Source: Peterkaempfera bronchialis (GTDB lineage Bacteria; Actinomycetota; Actinomycetes; Streptomycetales; Streptomycetaceae). Taken from it: DNA of 64,000 nt. A program made the position numbers and the translations under genes. A model generated the notes under the pieces. That model was not told where the DNA came from. It did no database searches and saw only the letters and a list, made by a program, of their open reading frames with translations. The stretch spans positions 5,270,001 to 5,334,000 of the forward strand of contig NZ_CP031264.1 in the NCBI RefSeq assembly GCF_003258605.2, given 5' to 3'. Shown here in pieces: positions 9,410 to 19,028 of the stretch (the first letter of the stretch is position 1; each line of letters starts with the position of its first letter).

Positions 9410-9836
9410 CGGGCGGGTCCTCCTGGGGTCGGTGGCGTTTCCCGGGCCCTCCCCGGTCGTTGGTCCGGCGGGGGCGCACTATCGGACGCTACCCGTGGTC
9501 TCCGTTGCCGGCAGCGGTTTTGCGTCGGCGCGGGGGCGGGTGGGGCGGCGCGGGCCGTCACTCGTTCGGGTGCTTCTGGCTGGACAGACTCGATATTCGA
9601 ACGCGTGAGCTATACGCTGGTCCTCCGATCCTGCCGAACCTGGAAGAAACGCCCGAGCCGTCTGGTTACGATCGACCGTGGGCCTATGACGCCGCCGCCG
9701 GTATGGCGCCGCGTCCGCCCGTCCATGGGCCGAGCGCCGGACCGAGCCGGGCCGCCCCCATAACGGCGTCGATCGCCCCAGACCGCCAGCCTCATACCTC
9801 CAGCCCCAGACCCTCTCCGGAGAAAGGCGCAGAAGC
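9410..9836. other. uvrA upstream region
   Basis: A 427-bp region between divergent genes. The uvrA promoter should be here; the clearest element is a LexA-like box at 9598-9611 next to TATACGCT. If transcription starts just after it, the uvrA leader is about 210 nt. A 52-codon ORF (9605-9763) exists in that leader but has no coding support. Confidence 0.5.
9598..9611. promoter_or_regulatory. LexA (SOS)-like box upstream of uvrA
   Basis: CGAACGCGTGAGCT matches 11 of 14 positions of the actinobacterial SOS box CGAACRNRYGTTCG. The left half is perfect and the right half poor. It abuts TATACGCT, a plausible -10. Moderate to weak evidence. Confidence 0.4.
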
Positions 9837-12731
9837 GTGGCAGACCGCCTCATCGTCCGCGGTGCTCGCGAGCACAACCTGAAGAACGTCTCGCTCGACC
9901 TGCCCCGCGACGCGCTCATCGTCTTCACGGGGCTGTCCGGGTCGGGCAAGTCGTCGCTGGCCTTCGACACCATCTTCGCCGAGGGCCAGCGGCGCTACGT
10001 GGAGTCGCTCTCCTCGTACGCACGGCAGTTCCTGGGGCAGATGGACAAGCCCGACGTCGACTTCATCGAGGGCCTCTCCCCGGCGGTCTCCATCGACCAG
10101 AAGTCGACCTCCCGCAACCCCCGCTCCACCGTCGGCACCATCACCGAGGTCTACGACTACCTGCGGCTGCTCTTCGCCCGCATCGGCAAGCCGCACTGCC
10201 CGCACTGCGGCCGGCCGATCGCCCGGCAGACTCCGCAGGCGATCGTCGACCGGGTGCTGGAGCTGGCGGAGGGCACCCGCTTCCAGGTGCTCAGCCCGCT
10301 GGTGCGGGCGCGCAAGGGGGAGTACGCCGACCTCTTCTCCGACCTCCAGGCCAAGGGCTACGCCCGCGCCCGGGTGGACGGCGCCACCGTGCAGCTCACC
10401 GAGCCGCCCAAGCTGAAGAAGCAGGAGAAGCACACCATCGAGGTGGTGGTGGACCGCCTCACCGTGAAGGAGTCCGCCAAGCGCCGCCTCACCGACTCGG
10501 TGGAGACCGCGCTGGGGCTCTCCGGCGGCATGGTGGTGCTGGACTTCGTGGACCTCCCGGAGGACGACCCGCAGCGCGAGCGGATGTTCTCCGAGCATCT
10601 GTACTGCCCGTACGACGACGTCTCCTTCGAGGAGATGGAGCCCCGGTCCTTCTCCTTCAACTCGCCGTTCGGCGCCTGCCCGGAGTGCACCGGCATCGGC
10701 ACCCGGATGGAGGTCGACGCCGAGCTGGTGGTGCCCGACGAGGAGAAGTCGCTCGACGAGGGCGCCATCCACCCCTGGGCGCTCGGCCACACCAAGGAGT
10801 ACTTCCAGCGGCTGGTCGGCGCGCTCGCCACCGAGCTGGGCTTCCGCACCGACATCCCGTTCGCCGGGCTGCCGGCCCGGGCGCGCAAGGCGCTGCTGTA
10901 CGGCCACAAGACCCAGATCGCGGTCCACTACCGCAACCGCTATGGGCGCGAGCGCTCCTACACCACCTCCTTCGAGGGCGCGGTGCCGTTTGTGCAGCGG
11001 CGCCACTCGGAGGCGGAGAGCGACTCCAGCCGCGAGCGCTTCGAGGGCTATATGCGGGAGGTGCCCTGCCCCGGCTGCCAGGGCACCCGGCTCAAGCCGG
11101 TGGTGCTGGCCGTCACCGTCCAGGAGAAGTCCATCGCCGAGGTCGCGGCCATGTCGATCAGCGACTGCGCGGACTTCCTGCTGGGGCTGACCCTGAGCGC
11201 CCGCGAGAAGACCATCGCCGAGCGGGTGCTCAAGGAGGTCAACGAGCGGCTGCGGTTCCTGGTCGACGTCGGTCTGGACTACCTCTCGCTCAACCGCGCC
11301 GCAGGCACCCTCTCCGGCGGCGAAGCGCAGCGCATCCGGCTGGCCACCCAGATCGGCTCCGGCCTGGTCGGTGTGCTGTATGTGCTGGACGAGCCGTCGA
11401 TCGGTCTGCACCAGCGGGACAACCACCGGCTGATCGAGACCCTGGTGCGGCTGCGCGACCTGGGCAACACCCTGATCGTGGTGGAGCACGACGAGGACAC
11501 CATCCGCACCTCCGACTGGGTGGTGGACATCGGCCCCGGTGCGGGCGAGCACGGCGGCAAGGTGGTCCACTCCGGGCCGCTGGCCGAGATGCTGGCCAAC
11601 GAGGAGTCGATGACCGGGCAGTACCTGGTCGGCAAGCGGTCCATCGCCACCCCAGAGGAGCGGCGGCCGCGCGACCGGAAGCGGCAGCTGGTCGTCCACG
11701 GCGCCCGTGAGCACAACCTCAAGGACGTCACCGTCGGCTTCCCGCTGGGCACCCTCACCGCCGTCACCGGCGTCTCCGGCTCCGGCAAGTCCACCCTGGT
11801 CAACGACATCCTCTACACCCACCTGGCCCGGGAGCTCAACGGCGCCCGCTCGGTGCCCGGGCGGCACACCCGGATCACCGGCACCGACCTGGTGGACAAG
11901 GTGGTCCATGTCGACCAGTCGCCGATCGGCCGCACCCCCCGGTCCAACCCGGCGACCTACACCGGCGTCTTCGACCACATCCGCCGCCTCTTCGCGGAGA
12001 CCACGGAGGCCAAGGTGCGCGGCTATCTGCCGGGCCGGTTCTCCTTCAACGTCAAGGGCGGCCGCTGCGAGAACTGCTCCGGCGACGGCACCATCAAGAT
12101 CGAGATGAACTTCCTGCCGGATGTCTACGTCCCCTGCGAGGTCTGCCACGGCGCCCGCTACAACCGGGAGACGCTGGACGTCCACTACAAGGGGAAGTCC
12201 ATCGCCGAGGTGCTGGACATGCCGATCGAGGAGGCCCTGGGCTTCTTCGAGGCGGTACCGTCCATCGCCCGCCATCTGCGCACCCTCAACGAGGTCGGCC
12301 TCGGCTACGTCCGGCTCGGCCAGTCCGCACCGACCCTCTCCGGCGGCGAGGCACAGCGGGTCAAGCTCTCCTCGGAGCTCCAGAAGCGCTCCACCGGCCG
12401 CACCGTCTACGTCCTGGACGAGCCGACCACCGGGCTGCACTTCGAGGACATCAGCAAGCTGATCAAGGTGCTCTCCGGCCTGGTGGAGAAGGGCAACACG
12501 GTCATCGTCATCGAGCACAACCTCGATGTGATCAAGACCGCCGACTGGGTCGTGGACATGGGCCCCGAGGGCGGCCACGGCGGTGGCGGCGTGGTGGCCG
12601 AGGGCACCCCGGAGGAGATCGCGGCCGTGGGCGAGAGCCACACCGGCAAGTTCCTCCGCGACATCCTCGGCGACCGGGTCAGCGACGCGGTGCCCGCCCA
12701 GCGGACCCGCCGCAAGCGCACCACCGCTTAG
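9837..12731 (+). CDS. uvrA: Excinuclease ABC subunit A (UvrA)
   Basis: Damage-recognition ATPase of nucleotide excision repair (964 aa, typical length). Two ABC-type nucleotide-binding modules are visible. The first Walker A is GLSGSGKSS near residue 32, with signature [19 protein letters not shown] near 490. The second Walker A is GVSGSGKST near 645, with signature [15 protein letters not shown] near 835. Zinc-finger cysteines appear as CPHCGRPI near 120, CPECTGIG near 281 and [18 protein letters not shown] near 745-770. The GTG at 9837 follows AGAAAGG. The gene ends before a long GC-rich inverted repeat. A LexA-like box lies 230 bp upstream, whereas uvrB and uvrC carry RecA-NDp-type elements. 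Confidence 0.98.
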   Translation: MADRLIVRGAREHNLKNVSLDLPRDALIVFTGLSGSGKSSLAFDTIFAEGQRRYVESLSSYARQFLGQMDKPDVDFIEGLSPAVSIDQKSTSRNPRSTVGTITEVYDYLRLLFARIGKPHCPHCGRPIARQTPQAIVDRVLELAEGTRFQVLSPLVRARKGEYADLFSDLQAKGYARARVDGATVQLTEPPKLKKQEKHTIEVVVDRLTVKESAKRRLTDSVETALGLSGGMVVLDFVDLPEDDPQRERMFSEHLYCPYDDVSFEEMEPRSFSFNSPFGACPECTGIGTRMEVDAELVVPDEEKSLDEGAIHPWALGHTKEYFQRLVGALATELGFRTDIPFAGLPARARKALLYGHKTQIAVHYRNRYGRERSYTTSFEGAVPFVQRRHSEAESDSSRERFEGYMREVPCPGCQGTRLKPVVLAVTVQEKSIAEVAAMSISDCADFLLGLTLSAREKTIAERVLKEVNERLRFLVDVGLDYLSLNRAAGTLSGGEAQRIRLATQIGSGLVGVLYVLDEPSIGLHQRDNHRLIETLVRLRDLGNTLIVVEHDEDTIRTSDWVVDIGPGAGEHGGKVVHSGPLAEMLANEESMTGQYLVGKRSIATPEERRPRDRKRQLVVHGAREHNLKDVTVGFPLGTLTAVTGVSGSGKSTLVNDILYTHLARELNGARSVPGRHTRITGTDLVDKVVHVDQSPIGRTPRSNPATYTGVFDHIRRLFAETTEAKVRGYLPGRFSFNVKGGRCENCSGDGTIKIEMNFLPDVYVPCEVCHGARYNRETLDVHYKGKSIAEVLDMPIEEALGFFEAVPSIARHLRTLNEVGLGYVRLGQSAPTLSGGEAQRVKLSSELQKRSTGRTVYVLDEPTTGLHFEDISKLIKVLSGLVEKGNTVIVIEHNLDVIKTADWVVDMGPEGGHGGGGVVAEGTPEEIAAVGESHTGKFLRDILGDRVSDAVPAQRTRRKRTTA

Positions 12732-12736
12732 GCAGG

Positions 12737-12820
12737 CCCGCCGCCCGCCGCCCGCCGCCCGCCGCCCGCCGACCGTGTGGTTCCCGCCGCTCGGCGGAGC
12801 GCCGGGCGGCGGGCGGCGGG
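12737..12820 (+). terminator. Long GC-rich inverted repeat after uvrA, left arm of five 7-bp tandem repeats
   Basis: CCCGCCG is repeated five times without a break at 12737-12771. The complement CGGCGGG appears twice at 12807-12820 with a further partial copy. The arms can pair in several registers, giving a strong hairpin that probably terminates uvrA. The right arm also overlaps the ribosome-site region of the next gene. Confidence 0.7.
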
Positions 12821-12835
12821 GGAGCGGTGCCCACC

Positions 12836-14206
12836 ATGGGCGGTATGTCCGCACCGACCGCCGCCGAGGCCCCCGACCCGCTGGTCCACATCGGGCCGCC
12901 GCCGATGCGGTCCGCCCCGCCGCAGACCCCGCCGGCGGTCGGGGGCGGCCGTACGGGGGCACGCCGGGCCATCGCCGTGCCGCTGCTGGTGGCCCTGGTG
13001 TTCGCCGCCCTCCAGGTGGTCGCCCACCCCAACTGGACGCTCGCCAACGACTCCTACCGCTACGCCCGGCAGAGCCTGGAGATCCTCGGCGCCTCCCCGG
13101 CCGAGGCCCGGCAGCAGGCGGTCCGGGCGTACTGCGCCGACCGGGCGGCGCAGCGCAAACGGAGCCGCGCCCTCGACCCGGTCCCGGCCGGGAGCCACGC
13201 CGGCCGCAACACCGGGCTGCGGACCTGCCTGCGGACCAATGCGGGCGGGCTTGCCCCGACCGACCCCCGCTATGAGCGGATCTTCGAGACCAGGCCCGGC
13301 TACCCCCTGCTGATCTCTCCCGCAGTGGCTCTGATCGGCGTCGCCCGGGGCATGTGGCTGACCGGCCTGCTCCTCGCCATCGGGGCGTCGCTGCTGGTCG
13401 TCGCAGTGCTGCGGCAGGTCGGCGGGTCACCGACGGCCGCCGTGGCCGGGCAGCTCCTCTTCCTCTCCAGCCGCCTGGGCTGGTGGACCGCCCAGCCGCT
13501 GGCCGAGGGCGCCGTGACCGTCGGGGTGCTGGCGGCCCTGCTGGGCGCCTGGTGGCTGCTGCACGGCCGCCGCCCGGCCGGAGCGGGGCTGCTGCTCGCC
13601 GCGCTCGGGGCCACCGCTCTGGTGAAGTACTCGGCGGCGCTGACGCTGGCCTGCGCCCTCGCCCTGGCAGCGGCCTGCCTGCTGTTCGCCCGGCCCGGCC
13701 GACCCCCGGCCGCCGCCCGCACCGGGGCCGTCCCGCTGGCCGCGCTGGCCGGCGCCTCGGCGGCGCTGATCGCGGTCGGCGCCTCCGCCCTGCGGCTGCC
13801 GGACGCGGCGGAGAGCCTCCAGGACACCTTCAGCCGCAACTTCCACCGGGCCCTGGTCACCGACCCCTGGCAGCGGCTGCTCGGACTGGACGTCCACTAC
13901 TGGGCGCAGTGGCTGCGCGACCAGGCCGCCCAGCCGCTGCTGCCGGTCCTGCTCTGCCTGGCCGGCTGGGCGCTGCTGCGCCGCTGCCGCGTCCTCGGCG
14001 TGCTGGCCGCCGCCGCGGCGGCGGTCGGCGTGGCCACCGCCGCCGCCCACCCGCTGGTCAGCCAGCAGGACCGGCTCTGGGCACTGCTCTGGGTACCGGT
14101 GGTGCTCGGTGTGCCGCTCGCCGTCGACCTGCTGCGTTCCGGCCGGGTCGTACCCGAGCCCGCCGCACCGACCGCCGTATCCGGAGCCGCGCTGCCCCGG
14201 AGGTAG
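12836..14206 (+). CDS. Polytopic membrane protein, GT-C glycosyltransferase-like
   Basis: An integral membrane protein of about 456 aa that I cannot assign to a named family. After a Pro-rich cytoplasmic start (to about residue 40) there is one hydrophobic helix, then a long loop (about 65-160) containing NDSYRYARQSLEIL, and then about eight to ten more hydrophobic segments. The first-loop acidic residue after helix 1 and the topology resemble GT-C glycosyltransferases of the ArnT/mannosyltransferase type, which use polyprenyl-linked sugars. This is inference from topology only. The start is uncertain: GTG 12827 is only two bases from GGGGGAG, ATG 12836 is eleven bases away and ATG 12845 is further. 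A Rieske lipoprotein gene follows about 70 bp later. Confidence 0.7.
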   Translation: MGGMSAPTAAEAPDPLVHIGPPPMRSAPPQTPPAVGGGRTGARRAIAVPLLVALVFAALQVVAHPNWTLANDSYRYARQSLEILGASPAEARQQAVRAYCADRAAQRKRSRALDPVPAGSHAGRNTGLRTCLRTNAGGLAPTDPRYERIFETRPGYPLLISPAVALIGVARGMWLTGLLLAIGASLLVVAVLRQVGGSPTAAVAGQLLFLSSRLGWWTAQPLAEGAVTVGVLAALLGAWWLLHGRRPAGAGLLLAALGATALVKYSAALTLACALALAAACLLFARPGRPPAAARTGAVPLAALAGASAALIAVGASALRLPDAAESLQDTFSRNFHRALVTDPWQRLLGLDVHYWAQWLRDQAAQPLLPVLLCLAGWALLRRCRVLGVLAAAAAAVGVATAAAHPLVSQQDRLWALLWVPVVLGVPLAVDLLRSGRVVPEPAAPTAVSGAALPRR

Positions 14207-14279
14207 AGTCGCGACGACCCCGGCGGCGCCGGACACGCCCTGGACCGCCTCACGTAGCCGCACCGACGGAGCGCCGAGC

Positions 14280-14804
14280 ATGCACCACCCCCAGAGCGGA
14301 CACCCCGAGACCGCCCCCGAGACCGCCCCCGCCCGTGACACCGCCTGTGACACCGCCCGTGACACCGCCCCTGGCAGCGCCGCCGACAGCGCCCCCTGTC
14401 CCGCCCGGCGTACGGTGCTGCGCGGCGCCGCAGTGGCGGGCGTGGCCGGTGCGGCGGCGCTCGGCCTGGCGGCCTGCGGCTCCGCGCGCCCTCGTACGTC
14501 GGTCCCCAGGGGCCCGATCGACCTGGGCTCGCCCACCGAGGTGCCGGTCGGCGGCGGCGTCGTCCACCGGGAGGACAGACTTGTGGTCACCCAGCCGACC
14601 AAGGGCGAGTTCAGGGCGTTCAGCGCGGTCTGCCCCCACGCCGGCTGCGTGGTGGACCAGGTGGCCGACGGGCTCATCCAGTGCCCCTGCCACGGCAGCC
14701 ACTTCCGGGTCGCCGACGGCTCGGTGGTGGAGGGCCCAGCCCCCACCGCGCTGGCCGAGGTCCCGGTGCGGGTCGAGGACGGCAAGCTCATCGCCGGAAG
14801 CTGA
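14280..14804 (+). CDS. Rieske [2Fe-2S] domain lipoprotein with Tat-like signal
   Basis: A 174-aa exported electron-transfer-type protein. The N-terminus (to about residue 44) is a low-complexity stretch of repeated DTA/ETAP units. An RRTVLRG twin-arginine-like motif, a hydrophobic core and a lipobox ending LAAC follow, so the cysteine near residue 66 is probably lipidated. The Rieske domain (about 80-170) has both ligand pairs, CPHAGC and CPCHGSHF, so a 2Fe-2S cluster should form. The Tat signal fits export of a folded cluster protein. Streptomycetes have several such small Rieske lipoproteins without a known partner. A TAGAGT hexamer (14204-14209) overlapping the previous stop may be the -10. 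The start ATG is the first plausible one. Confidence 0.87.
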   Translation: MHHPQSGHPETAPETAPARDTACDTARDTAPGSAADSAPCPARRTVLRGAAVAGVAGAAALGLAACGSARPRTSVPRGPIDLGSPTEVPVGGGVVHREDRLVVTQPTKGEFRAFSAVCPHAGCVVDQVADGLIQCPCHGSHFRVADGSVVEGPAPTALAEVPVRVEDGKLIAGS

Positions 14805-14842
14805 TCGCCGCGCAGCCGGTCGCCGCGCAGTCTCCGGCCGGG

Positions 14843-14865
14843 ATGTCGGCGCCAGTCGGTACGGT
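14843..14865 (+). promoter_or_regulatory. RecA-NDp-like promoter of uvrC
   Basis: ATGTCGGCG (14843-14851), eight bases, then TACGGT (14860-14865) matches TTGTCRGTG-N8-TAnnnT at 7 of 9 upstream positions and fully at the -10. The uvrC ATG at 14873 starts 7 bases after the -10, the same near-leaderless geometry as uvrB. Confidence 0.55.
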
Positions 14866-14872
14866 GGTGACC

Positions 14873-16876
14873 ATGGCAGACCCGTCGACATACCGTCCTG
14901 CGCCCGGGCAGATCCCGGACTCGCCCGGTGTCTACAAGTTCCGAGACGCCCATGGGCGGGTGATCTATGTCGGCAAGGCCAAGAGCCTGCGCTCGCGGCT
15001 CTCCTCCTACTTCCAGGACCTGGCCAACCTCCACCCGCGCACCGCCACCATGGTCACCACGGCCGCCTCCGTGGAGTGGACGGTGGTCGGCACCGAGGTC
15101 GAGGCGCTTCAGCTGGAGTACACCTGGATCAAGGAGTTCGACCCCCGCTTCAACGTCAAGTACCGCGACGACAAGAGCTACCCGTCCCTCGCGGTGACGA
15201 TGAACGAGGAGTTCCCCCGGGTCCAGGTGATGCGCGGCCCGCACCGCAAGGGCGTGCGCTACTTCGGCCCCTACGGGCACGCCTGGGCCATCCGGGAGAC
15301 CGTCGACCTGCTGCTCCGGGTCTTCCCCGTGCGCACCTGCTCCGCAGGCGTCTTCAAGCGGGCGAACCAGGTGGGCCGCCCCTGCCTGCTGGGCTATATC
15401 GGCAAGTGCTCCGCCCCCTGCGTCGGCCGGGTCTCCGCCCAGGAGCACCGCGACCTCGCCGAGGACTTCTGCGACTTCATGGCCGGCCGCACCGGCACCT
15501 ACCTGCGGCGCCTGGAGGAGCAGATGCGGGAGGCCGCCGCCGCGATGGAGTACGAGCGCGCCGCCCGGCTGCGGGATGACATCGGCGCCCTCAGACGCGC
15601 CATGGAGAAGCAGGCCGTGGTACTGGCCGACGGCACCGACGCCGACCTGCTGGCCATCGCCGAGGACGAGCTGGAGGCGGCCGTCCAGATCTTCCATGTG
15701 CGGGGCGGCCGGGTGCGCGGCCAGCGCGGCTGGGTGACCGACAAGGTCGAGGACGTGGACACCGCCGCCCTGGTCGAGCACGCCCTTCAGCAGCTGTACG
15801 GCGGCGGCGACGACATCGTCCCCAAGGAGGTACTGGTCCCCGCGCTGCCCGACCCGCTGGAGCCGGTCGCCGACTGGCTCTGCACCCTGCGCGGGGCCCG
15901 GGTCGACCTGCGCGTCCCGCAGCGCGGCGACAAGAAGGACCTGATGGCCACGGTGCAGCGCAATGCGCAGCAGACCCTGGCCCTGCACAAGACCAAGCGC
16001 GCCTCCGACCTCACCACCCGCAGCGTCGCCCTCCAGGAGATCGCCGACGCGCTGGGGCTGGAGACCGCCCCGCTGCGCATCGAGTGCTTCGACATCTCGC
16101 ACCTCCAGGGCGAGGACGTGGTCGCCTCCATGGTGGTCTTCGAGGACGGCCTGGCCCGCAAGAGCGAGTACCGCCGGTTTGCGATCAAGGGCTTTGCGGG
16201 CCAGGACGATGTGCGGTCCATGCACGAGGTGGTGACCCGCCGCTTCCGGCGCTACCTCCAGGAGCGGCAGGCGACCGGCGAGTGGGACATCCCCGAGTCC
16301 GGCGAGGCGCCCGCCCCCGGCGAGGAGCCGGTCTCCGGCCCGATCGACCCGGAGACCGGCCGCCCCCGCCGCTTCGCCTACCCCCCGCAGCTGGTGGTGG
16401 TCGACGGCGGGCAGCCGCAGGTCGCCGCAGCCCGCCGGGCGCTGGACGAGCTGGGCATCGAGGAGGTGGCCCTGTGCGGCCTGGCCAAGCGGCTGGAGGA
16501 GGTCTGGCTGCCGGGCGAGGACGACCCGGTGGTGCTGCCCCGCAGCAGCGAGGGGCTCTATCTGCTCCAGCGGGTCCGCGACGAGGCGCACCGGTTCGCC
16601 ATCTCCTACCAGCGCTCCAAGCGCTCCAAGCGGCTCACCGCCAGCGGGCTGGACACCGTCCCGGGCCTCGGCGAGAGCCGCCGCCAGGCACTGCTCAAGC
16701 ACTTCGGTTCGCTGAAGAAGCTGCGCGCCGCCACCGTGGAGGAGATCTGCGCCGTGCCGGGCGTCGGGCGGCGGACTGCGGAGGCTGTTGCCGCCGCGTT
16801 GGCCTCCCGTACACCGGCTGCTCCAGCGGTGAACACCTCCACAGGAGAGATCATTGAAGAGCAGGAGGCACGATGA
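14873..16876 (+). CDS. uvrC: Excinuclease ABC subunit C (UvrC)
   Basis: Dual-incision nuclease of nucleotide excision repair, 667 aa. Domains in order: GIY-YIG nuclease ([20 protein letters not shown], about residues 20-40); Cys cluster region ([13 protein letters not shown]); UVR domain binding UvrB ([19 protein letters not shown], about 223-241); RNase H-like nuclease with its acidic residues ([21 protein letters not shown], about 402-422) and the [10 protein letters not shown] strand; C-terminal tandem HhH ([30 protein letters not shown]). The start MADPSTYRP is favoured by the promoter spacing. The stop codon overlaps the ATG of a 45-codon ORF (ATGA), which in turn overlaps rapZ, so translation may be coupled through this junction. 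Confidence 0.98.
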   Translation: MADPSTYRPAPGQIPDSPGVYKFRDAHGRVIYVGKAKSLRSRLSSYFQDLANLHPRTATMVTTAASVEWTVVGTEVEALQLEYTWIKEFDPRFNVKYRDDKSYPSLAVTMNEEFPRVQVMRGPHRKGVRYFGPYGHAWAIRETVDLLLRVFPVRTCSAGVFKRANQVGRPCLLGYIGKCSAPCVGRVSAQEHRDLAEDFCDFMAGRTGTYLRRLEEQMREAAAAMEYERAARLRDDIGALRRAMEKQAVVLADGTDADLLAIAEDELEAAVQIFHVRGGRVRGQRGWVTDKVEDVDTAALVEHALQQLYGGGDDIVPKEVLVPALPDPLEPVADWLCTLRGARVDLRVPQRGDKKDLMATVQRNAQQTLALHKTKRASDLTTRSVALQEIADALGLETAPLRIECFDISHLQGEDVVASMVVFEDGLARKSEYRRFAIKGFAGQDDVRSMHEVVTRRFRRYLQERQATGEWDIPESGEAPAPGEEPVSGPIDPETGRPRRFAYPPQLVVVDGGQPQVAAARRALDELGIEEVALCGLAKRLEEVWLPGEDDPVVLPRSSEGLYLLQRVRDEAHRFAISYQRSKRSKRLTASGLDTVPGLGESRRQALLKHFGSLKKLRAATVEEICAVPGVGRRTAEAVAAALASRTPAAPAVNTSTGEIIEEQEAR

Positions 16877-17010
16877 CGGCCGACGCATCCGGTCCGATCC
16901 GGATCCGCCCGGTGGCGGTAGTCGTCACCCTCCCGGGTGACACAGGGAAGCCCCGGGGCGTCCGGCGCGTTCTCCGTAGCAGAACCACCGAAAGCGGGGA
17001 AGAACAGTGA
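16873..17010 (+). CDS. Small ORF (45 aa) bridging uvrC and rapZ
   Basis: A 45-codon ORF too short for ordinary gene calling. Its ATG overlaps the uvrC stop (ATGA, 16873-16876) and its TGA overlaps the rapZ start (GTGA, 17007-17010), so it exactly fills the space between the two genes. The peptide starts [13 protein letters not shown], contains a short hydrophobic run (VAVVVTLPG) and ends in a basic then acidic tail. A ribosome-site-like GGAGG (16863-16867) lies inside uvrC. It could be a translational coupler, a small protein, or the remnant of an N-terminal extension of RapZ, since other streptomycete RapZ proteins have longer N-termini. No homolog is known to me. Confidence 0.45.
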   Translation: MTADASGPIRIRPVAVVVTLPGDTGKPRGVRRVLRSRTTESGEEQ

Positions 17011-17891
17011 CTGTGTCCGGTACGGGAGAGAACGTCCCCGAGCTGGTGATCATCTCGGGCATGTCCGGGGCGGGCCGCAGCACCGCGGCCAAGTGCCTTG
17101 AGGACCTGGGCTGGTTCGTCGTGGACAACCTCCCGCCCTCCTTGATACCGACCATGGTCGACCTCGGGGCCCGCTCGCAGGGTGCGGTGGCCCGTATAGG
17201 CGTGGTGGTCGATGTCCGGGGCCGCCGCTTCTTCGACGACCTGCTGACCTCCCTGGAGGAGCTGGAGCGGCGCGGGGTGCGGCTGCGGGTGGTCTTCCTG
17301 GAGGCATCCGACGACGCCCTGGTCCGCCGCTTCGAGAGCGTCCGCCGCCCGCACCCGCTCCAGGGCGACGGCCGGATCGTCGACGGAATAGCGCGTGAGC
17401 GCGACTTGCTGCGCGAGCTGCGCGGCGAGGCCGACCTGGTGATCGACACCTCCAGCCTCAATGTGCACGAGCTGCGCGCCAAGCTGGATGCGCAGTTCTC
17501 CGGCGAGGGCGAGCCGGAGCTGCGCGCCACCGTGATGTCCTTCGGCTTCAAGTACGGCCTGCCCGTCGACGCCGACCTGGTGGTGGACTGCCGCTTCCTG
17601 CCCAATCCGCACTGGGTGCCCGAGCTGCGGCCCCGCACCGGCACCGACGACGAGGTCGCCCGCTATGTCTTCGACCAGCCCGGCGCCAAGGAGTTCCTGG
17701 ACGGGTACTCCGAACTGCTCCGTATCGTGACCGCCGGCTTCCGCCGCGAGGGCAAGCGCTACATGACGCTTGCCGTAGGCTGCACCGGGGGGAAGCACCG
17801 GAGTGTCGCCATGTCGGAGCGGCTGGCCAAGCGGCTGATCGCGGACGGAGTGGAGACGGTCCTGGTGCACCGCGACATGGGACGGGAGTGA
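17007..17891 (+). CDS. rapZ: RNase adapter RapZ / YvcJ-family nucleotide-binding protein
   Basis: P-loop nucleotide-binding protein of 294 aa. In E. coli RapZ guides decay of the GlmZ small RNA and so controls glucosamine-6-phosphate synthase; the actinobacterial role is unsettled. Visible are the Walker A-like [11 protein letters not shown] near residues 18-28, with Arg in place of the usual Lys as in other actinobacterial members, and Walker B-like [36 protein letters not shown] comes around 172-197, and the C-terminal [16 protein letters not shown] (about 259-274) matches the metabolite-binding domain. The GTG start overlaps the preceding small ORF. Gene order uvrC-rapZ-yvcK-whiA is a conserved actinobacterial block. 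Confidence 0.96.
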   Translation: MTVSGTGENVPELVIISGMSGAGRSTAAKCLEDLGWFVVDNLPPSLIPTMVDLGARSQGAVARIGVVVDVRGRRFFDDLLTSLEELERRGVRLRVVFLEASDDALVRRFESVRRPHPLQGDGRIVDGIARERDLLRELRGEADLVIDTSSLNVHELRAKLDAQFSGEGEPELRATVMSFGFKYGLPVDADLVVDCRFLPNPHWVPELRPRTGTDDEVARYVFDQPGAKEFLDGYSELLRIVTAGFRREGKRYMTLAVGCTGGKHRSVAMSERLAKRLIADGVETVLVHRDMGRE

Positions 17892-17969
17892 CCGCAGCGA
17901 CCCTTCCGCCCCGGGCCGAGTCGGCCCGGGGCGCGGGGCCGGCGGTCGGCAGAGGAACGTGGGGCACGG

Positions 17970-19028
17970 GTGACGGGACACACTCCGGGGCGGCAGATCC
18001 ACCGCAGGGCTGCCGACCGGGGGCACGGAAATGCCCACCGGGCCGCCGCCCCCAAGATCGTGGCGCTGGGCGGCGGCCAGGGACTCTCCGCGTCGCTGTC
18101 GGCGCTGCGCCGGCTCACCGCCGACCTGACCGCCGTGGTCACCGTCGCGGACGACGGCGGCTCCAGCGGTCGGCTGCGCGAGGAGCTGGGCGTGCTGCCC
18201 CCCGGGGACCTGCGCAAAGCGCTGGCCGCGCTCTGCGGCGACGACGAGTGGGGCCGTACCTGGTCCGAGGTCATCCAGCACCGCTTCACCAGCGACGGCG
18301 AGCTGCACGGCCATGCCGTCGGCAATCTGCTGATCGTCGCCCTCTGGGAGAAGTTGGGCGACCATGTCGCCGCCCTGGAGTGGGTCGGACGGCTGCTGGG
18401 CGCCCACGGCCGGGTACTGCCGATGTCCGCCGTACCGCTGGACATCGAGGCCACCGTGCGCGGCCATGACCCGGACCGCCCCGGCGAGATCGGGACCGTG
18501 CGCGGGCAGGCCGACGTCGCGGTCACGCCCGGCACCGTGCAGTCCATCCGGCTGCTGCCGGAGAACCCGCCGGCCGTCCCGGAGGCGGTCGCCGCCGTGC
18601 GGGACGCCGACTGGGTGGTGCTCGGCCCCGGCTCGTGGTTCACCAGCGTGCTGCCGCACCTGATGGTCCCCGAGCTGGCCGAGGCGCTCTTCGCCACCAA
18701 GGCGCGGCGGCTGCTCACCCTCAACCTGGCCCCGCAGCCCGGCGAGACCGAGGGCTTCACCCCGCAGCGCCACCTGGAGGTCCTTGCCCACCACGCCCCG
18801 CAGCTCATGGTGGACGCCATCCTGGTGGACGAGGGCGCGGTGACCGGCGGCGCCTTCGGCGACGCCGACCTGCCCGGCCTGGAGAAGGCCGCCGGGCGGA
18901 TGGGCGGCGAACTGGTGCTCGACCGGGTGGCGGCGGCGGACGGTACGCCGCGACACGACCCAGAGCTCTTGGCCGCCGCGTACGACCGGATTTTCCGGAC
19001 ACATGGAAGGATCGGCGCATGGCGATGA
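17970..19028 (+). CDS. yvcK: YvcK / CofD-like gluconeogenesis factor
   Basis: CofD-like Rossmann-fold protein of 352 aa. B. subtilis YvcK and mycobacterial CuvA are needed for normal cell-wall growth and shape on gluconeogenic carbon, and bind UDP-sugars. Motifs seen: [19 protein letters not shown] (about residues 29-47), [27 protein letters not shown] (about 57-83), the glycine-rich [11 protein letters not shown], and [16 protein letters not shown] (about 214-229). The GTG at 17970 follows GAGGAA with long spacing. The gap of 78 bp after rapZ is short, and the 3' end overlaps whiA by 10 bp, so the pair is translationally linked. Length is normal. Confidence 0.95.
   Translation: MTGHTPGRQIHRRAADRGHGNAHRAAAPKIVALGGGQGLSASLSALRRLTADLTAVVTVADDGGSSGRLREELGVLPPGDLRKALAALCGDDEWGRTWSEVIQHRFTSDGELHGHAVGNLLIVALWEKLGDHVAALEWVGRLLGAHGRVLPMSAVPLDIEATVRGHDPDRPGEIGTVRGQADVAVTPGTVQSIRLLPENPPAVPEAVAAVRDADWVVLGPGSWFTSVLPHLMVPELAEALFATKARRLLTLNLAPQPGETEGFTPQRHLEVLAHHAPQLMVDAILVDEGAVTGGAFGDADLPGLEKAAGRMGGELVLDRVAAADGTPRHDPELLAAAYDRIFRTHGRIGAWR

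Noticed and set aside
9605-9763. 52-codon ORF in the uvrA leader
   Set aside because: Basic, Pro/Arg-rich peptide with no ribosome site. The start overlaps the LexA-like box, and nothing suggests translation.
12737-12771. Five CCCGCCG units as a CRISPR-like array
   Set aside because: There are no spacers; it is a simple 7-bp tandem repeat forming one arm of an inverted repeat.
9792-13430. Minus-strand open frame of 1212 codons opposite uvrA and the membrane-protein gene
   Set aside because: It spans two unrelated real genes, and its composition is that of the antisense of GC-rich coding DNA.
17055-17090. Arg instead of Lys in the RapZ Walker A as a sign of inactivation
   Set aside because: GMSGAGRS is the normal form in actinobacterial RapZ proteins; the remaining motifs are intact.
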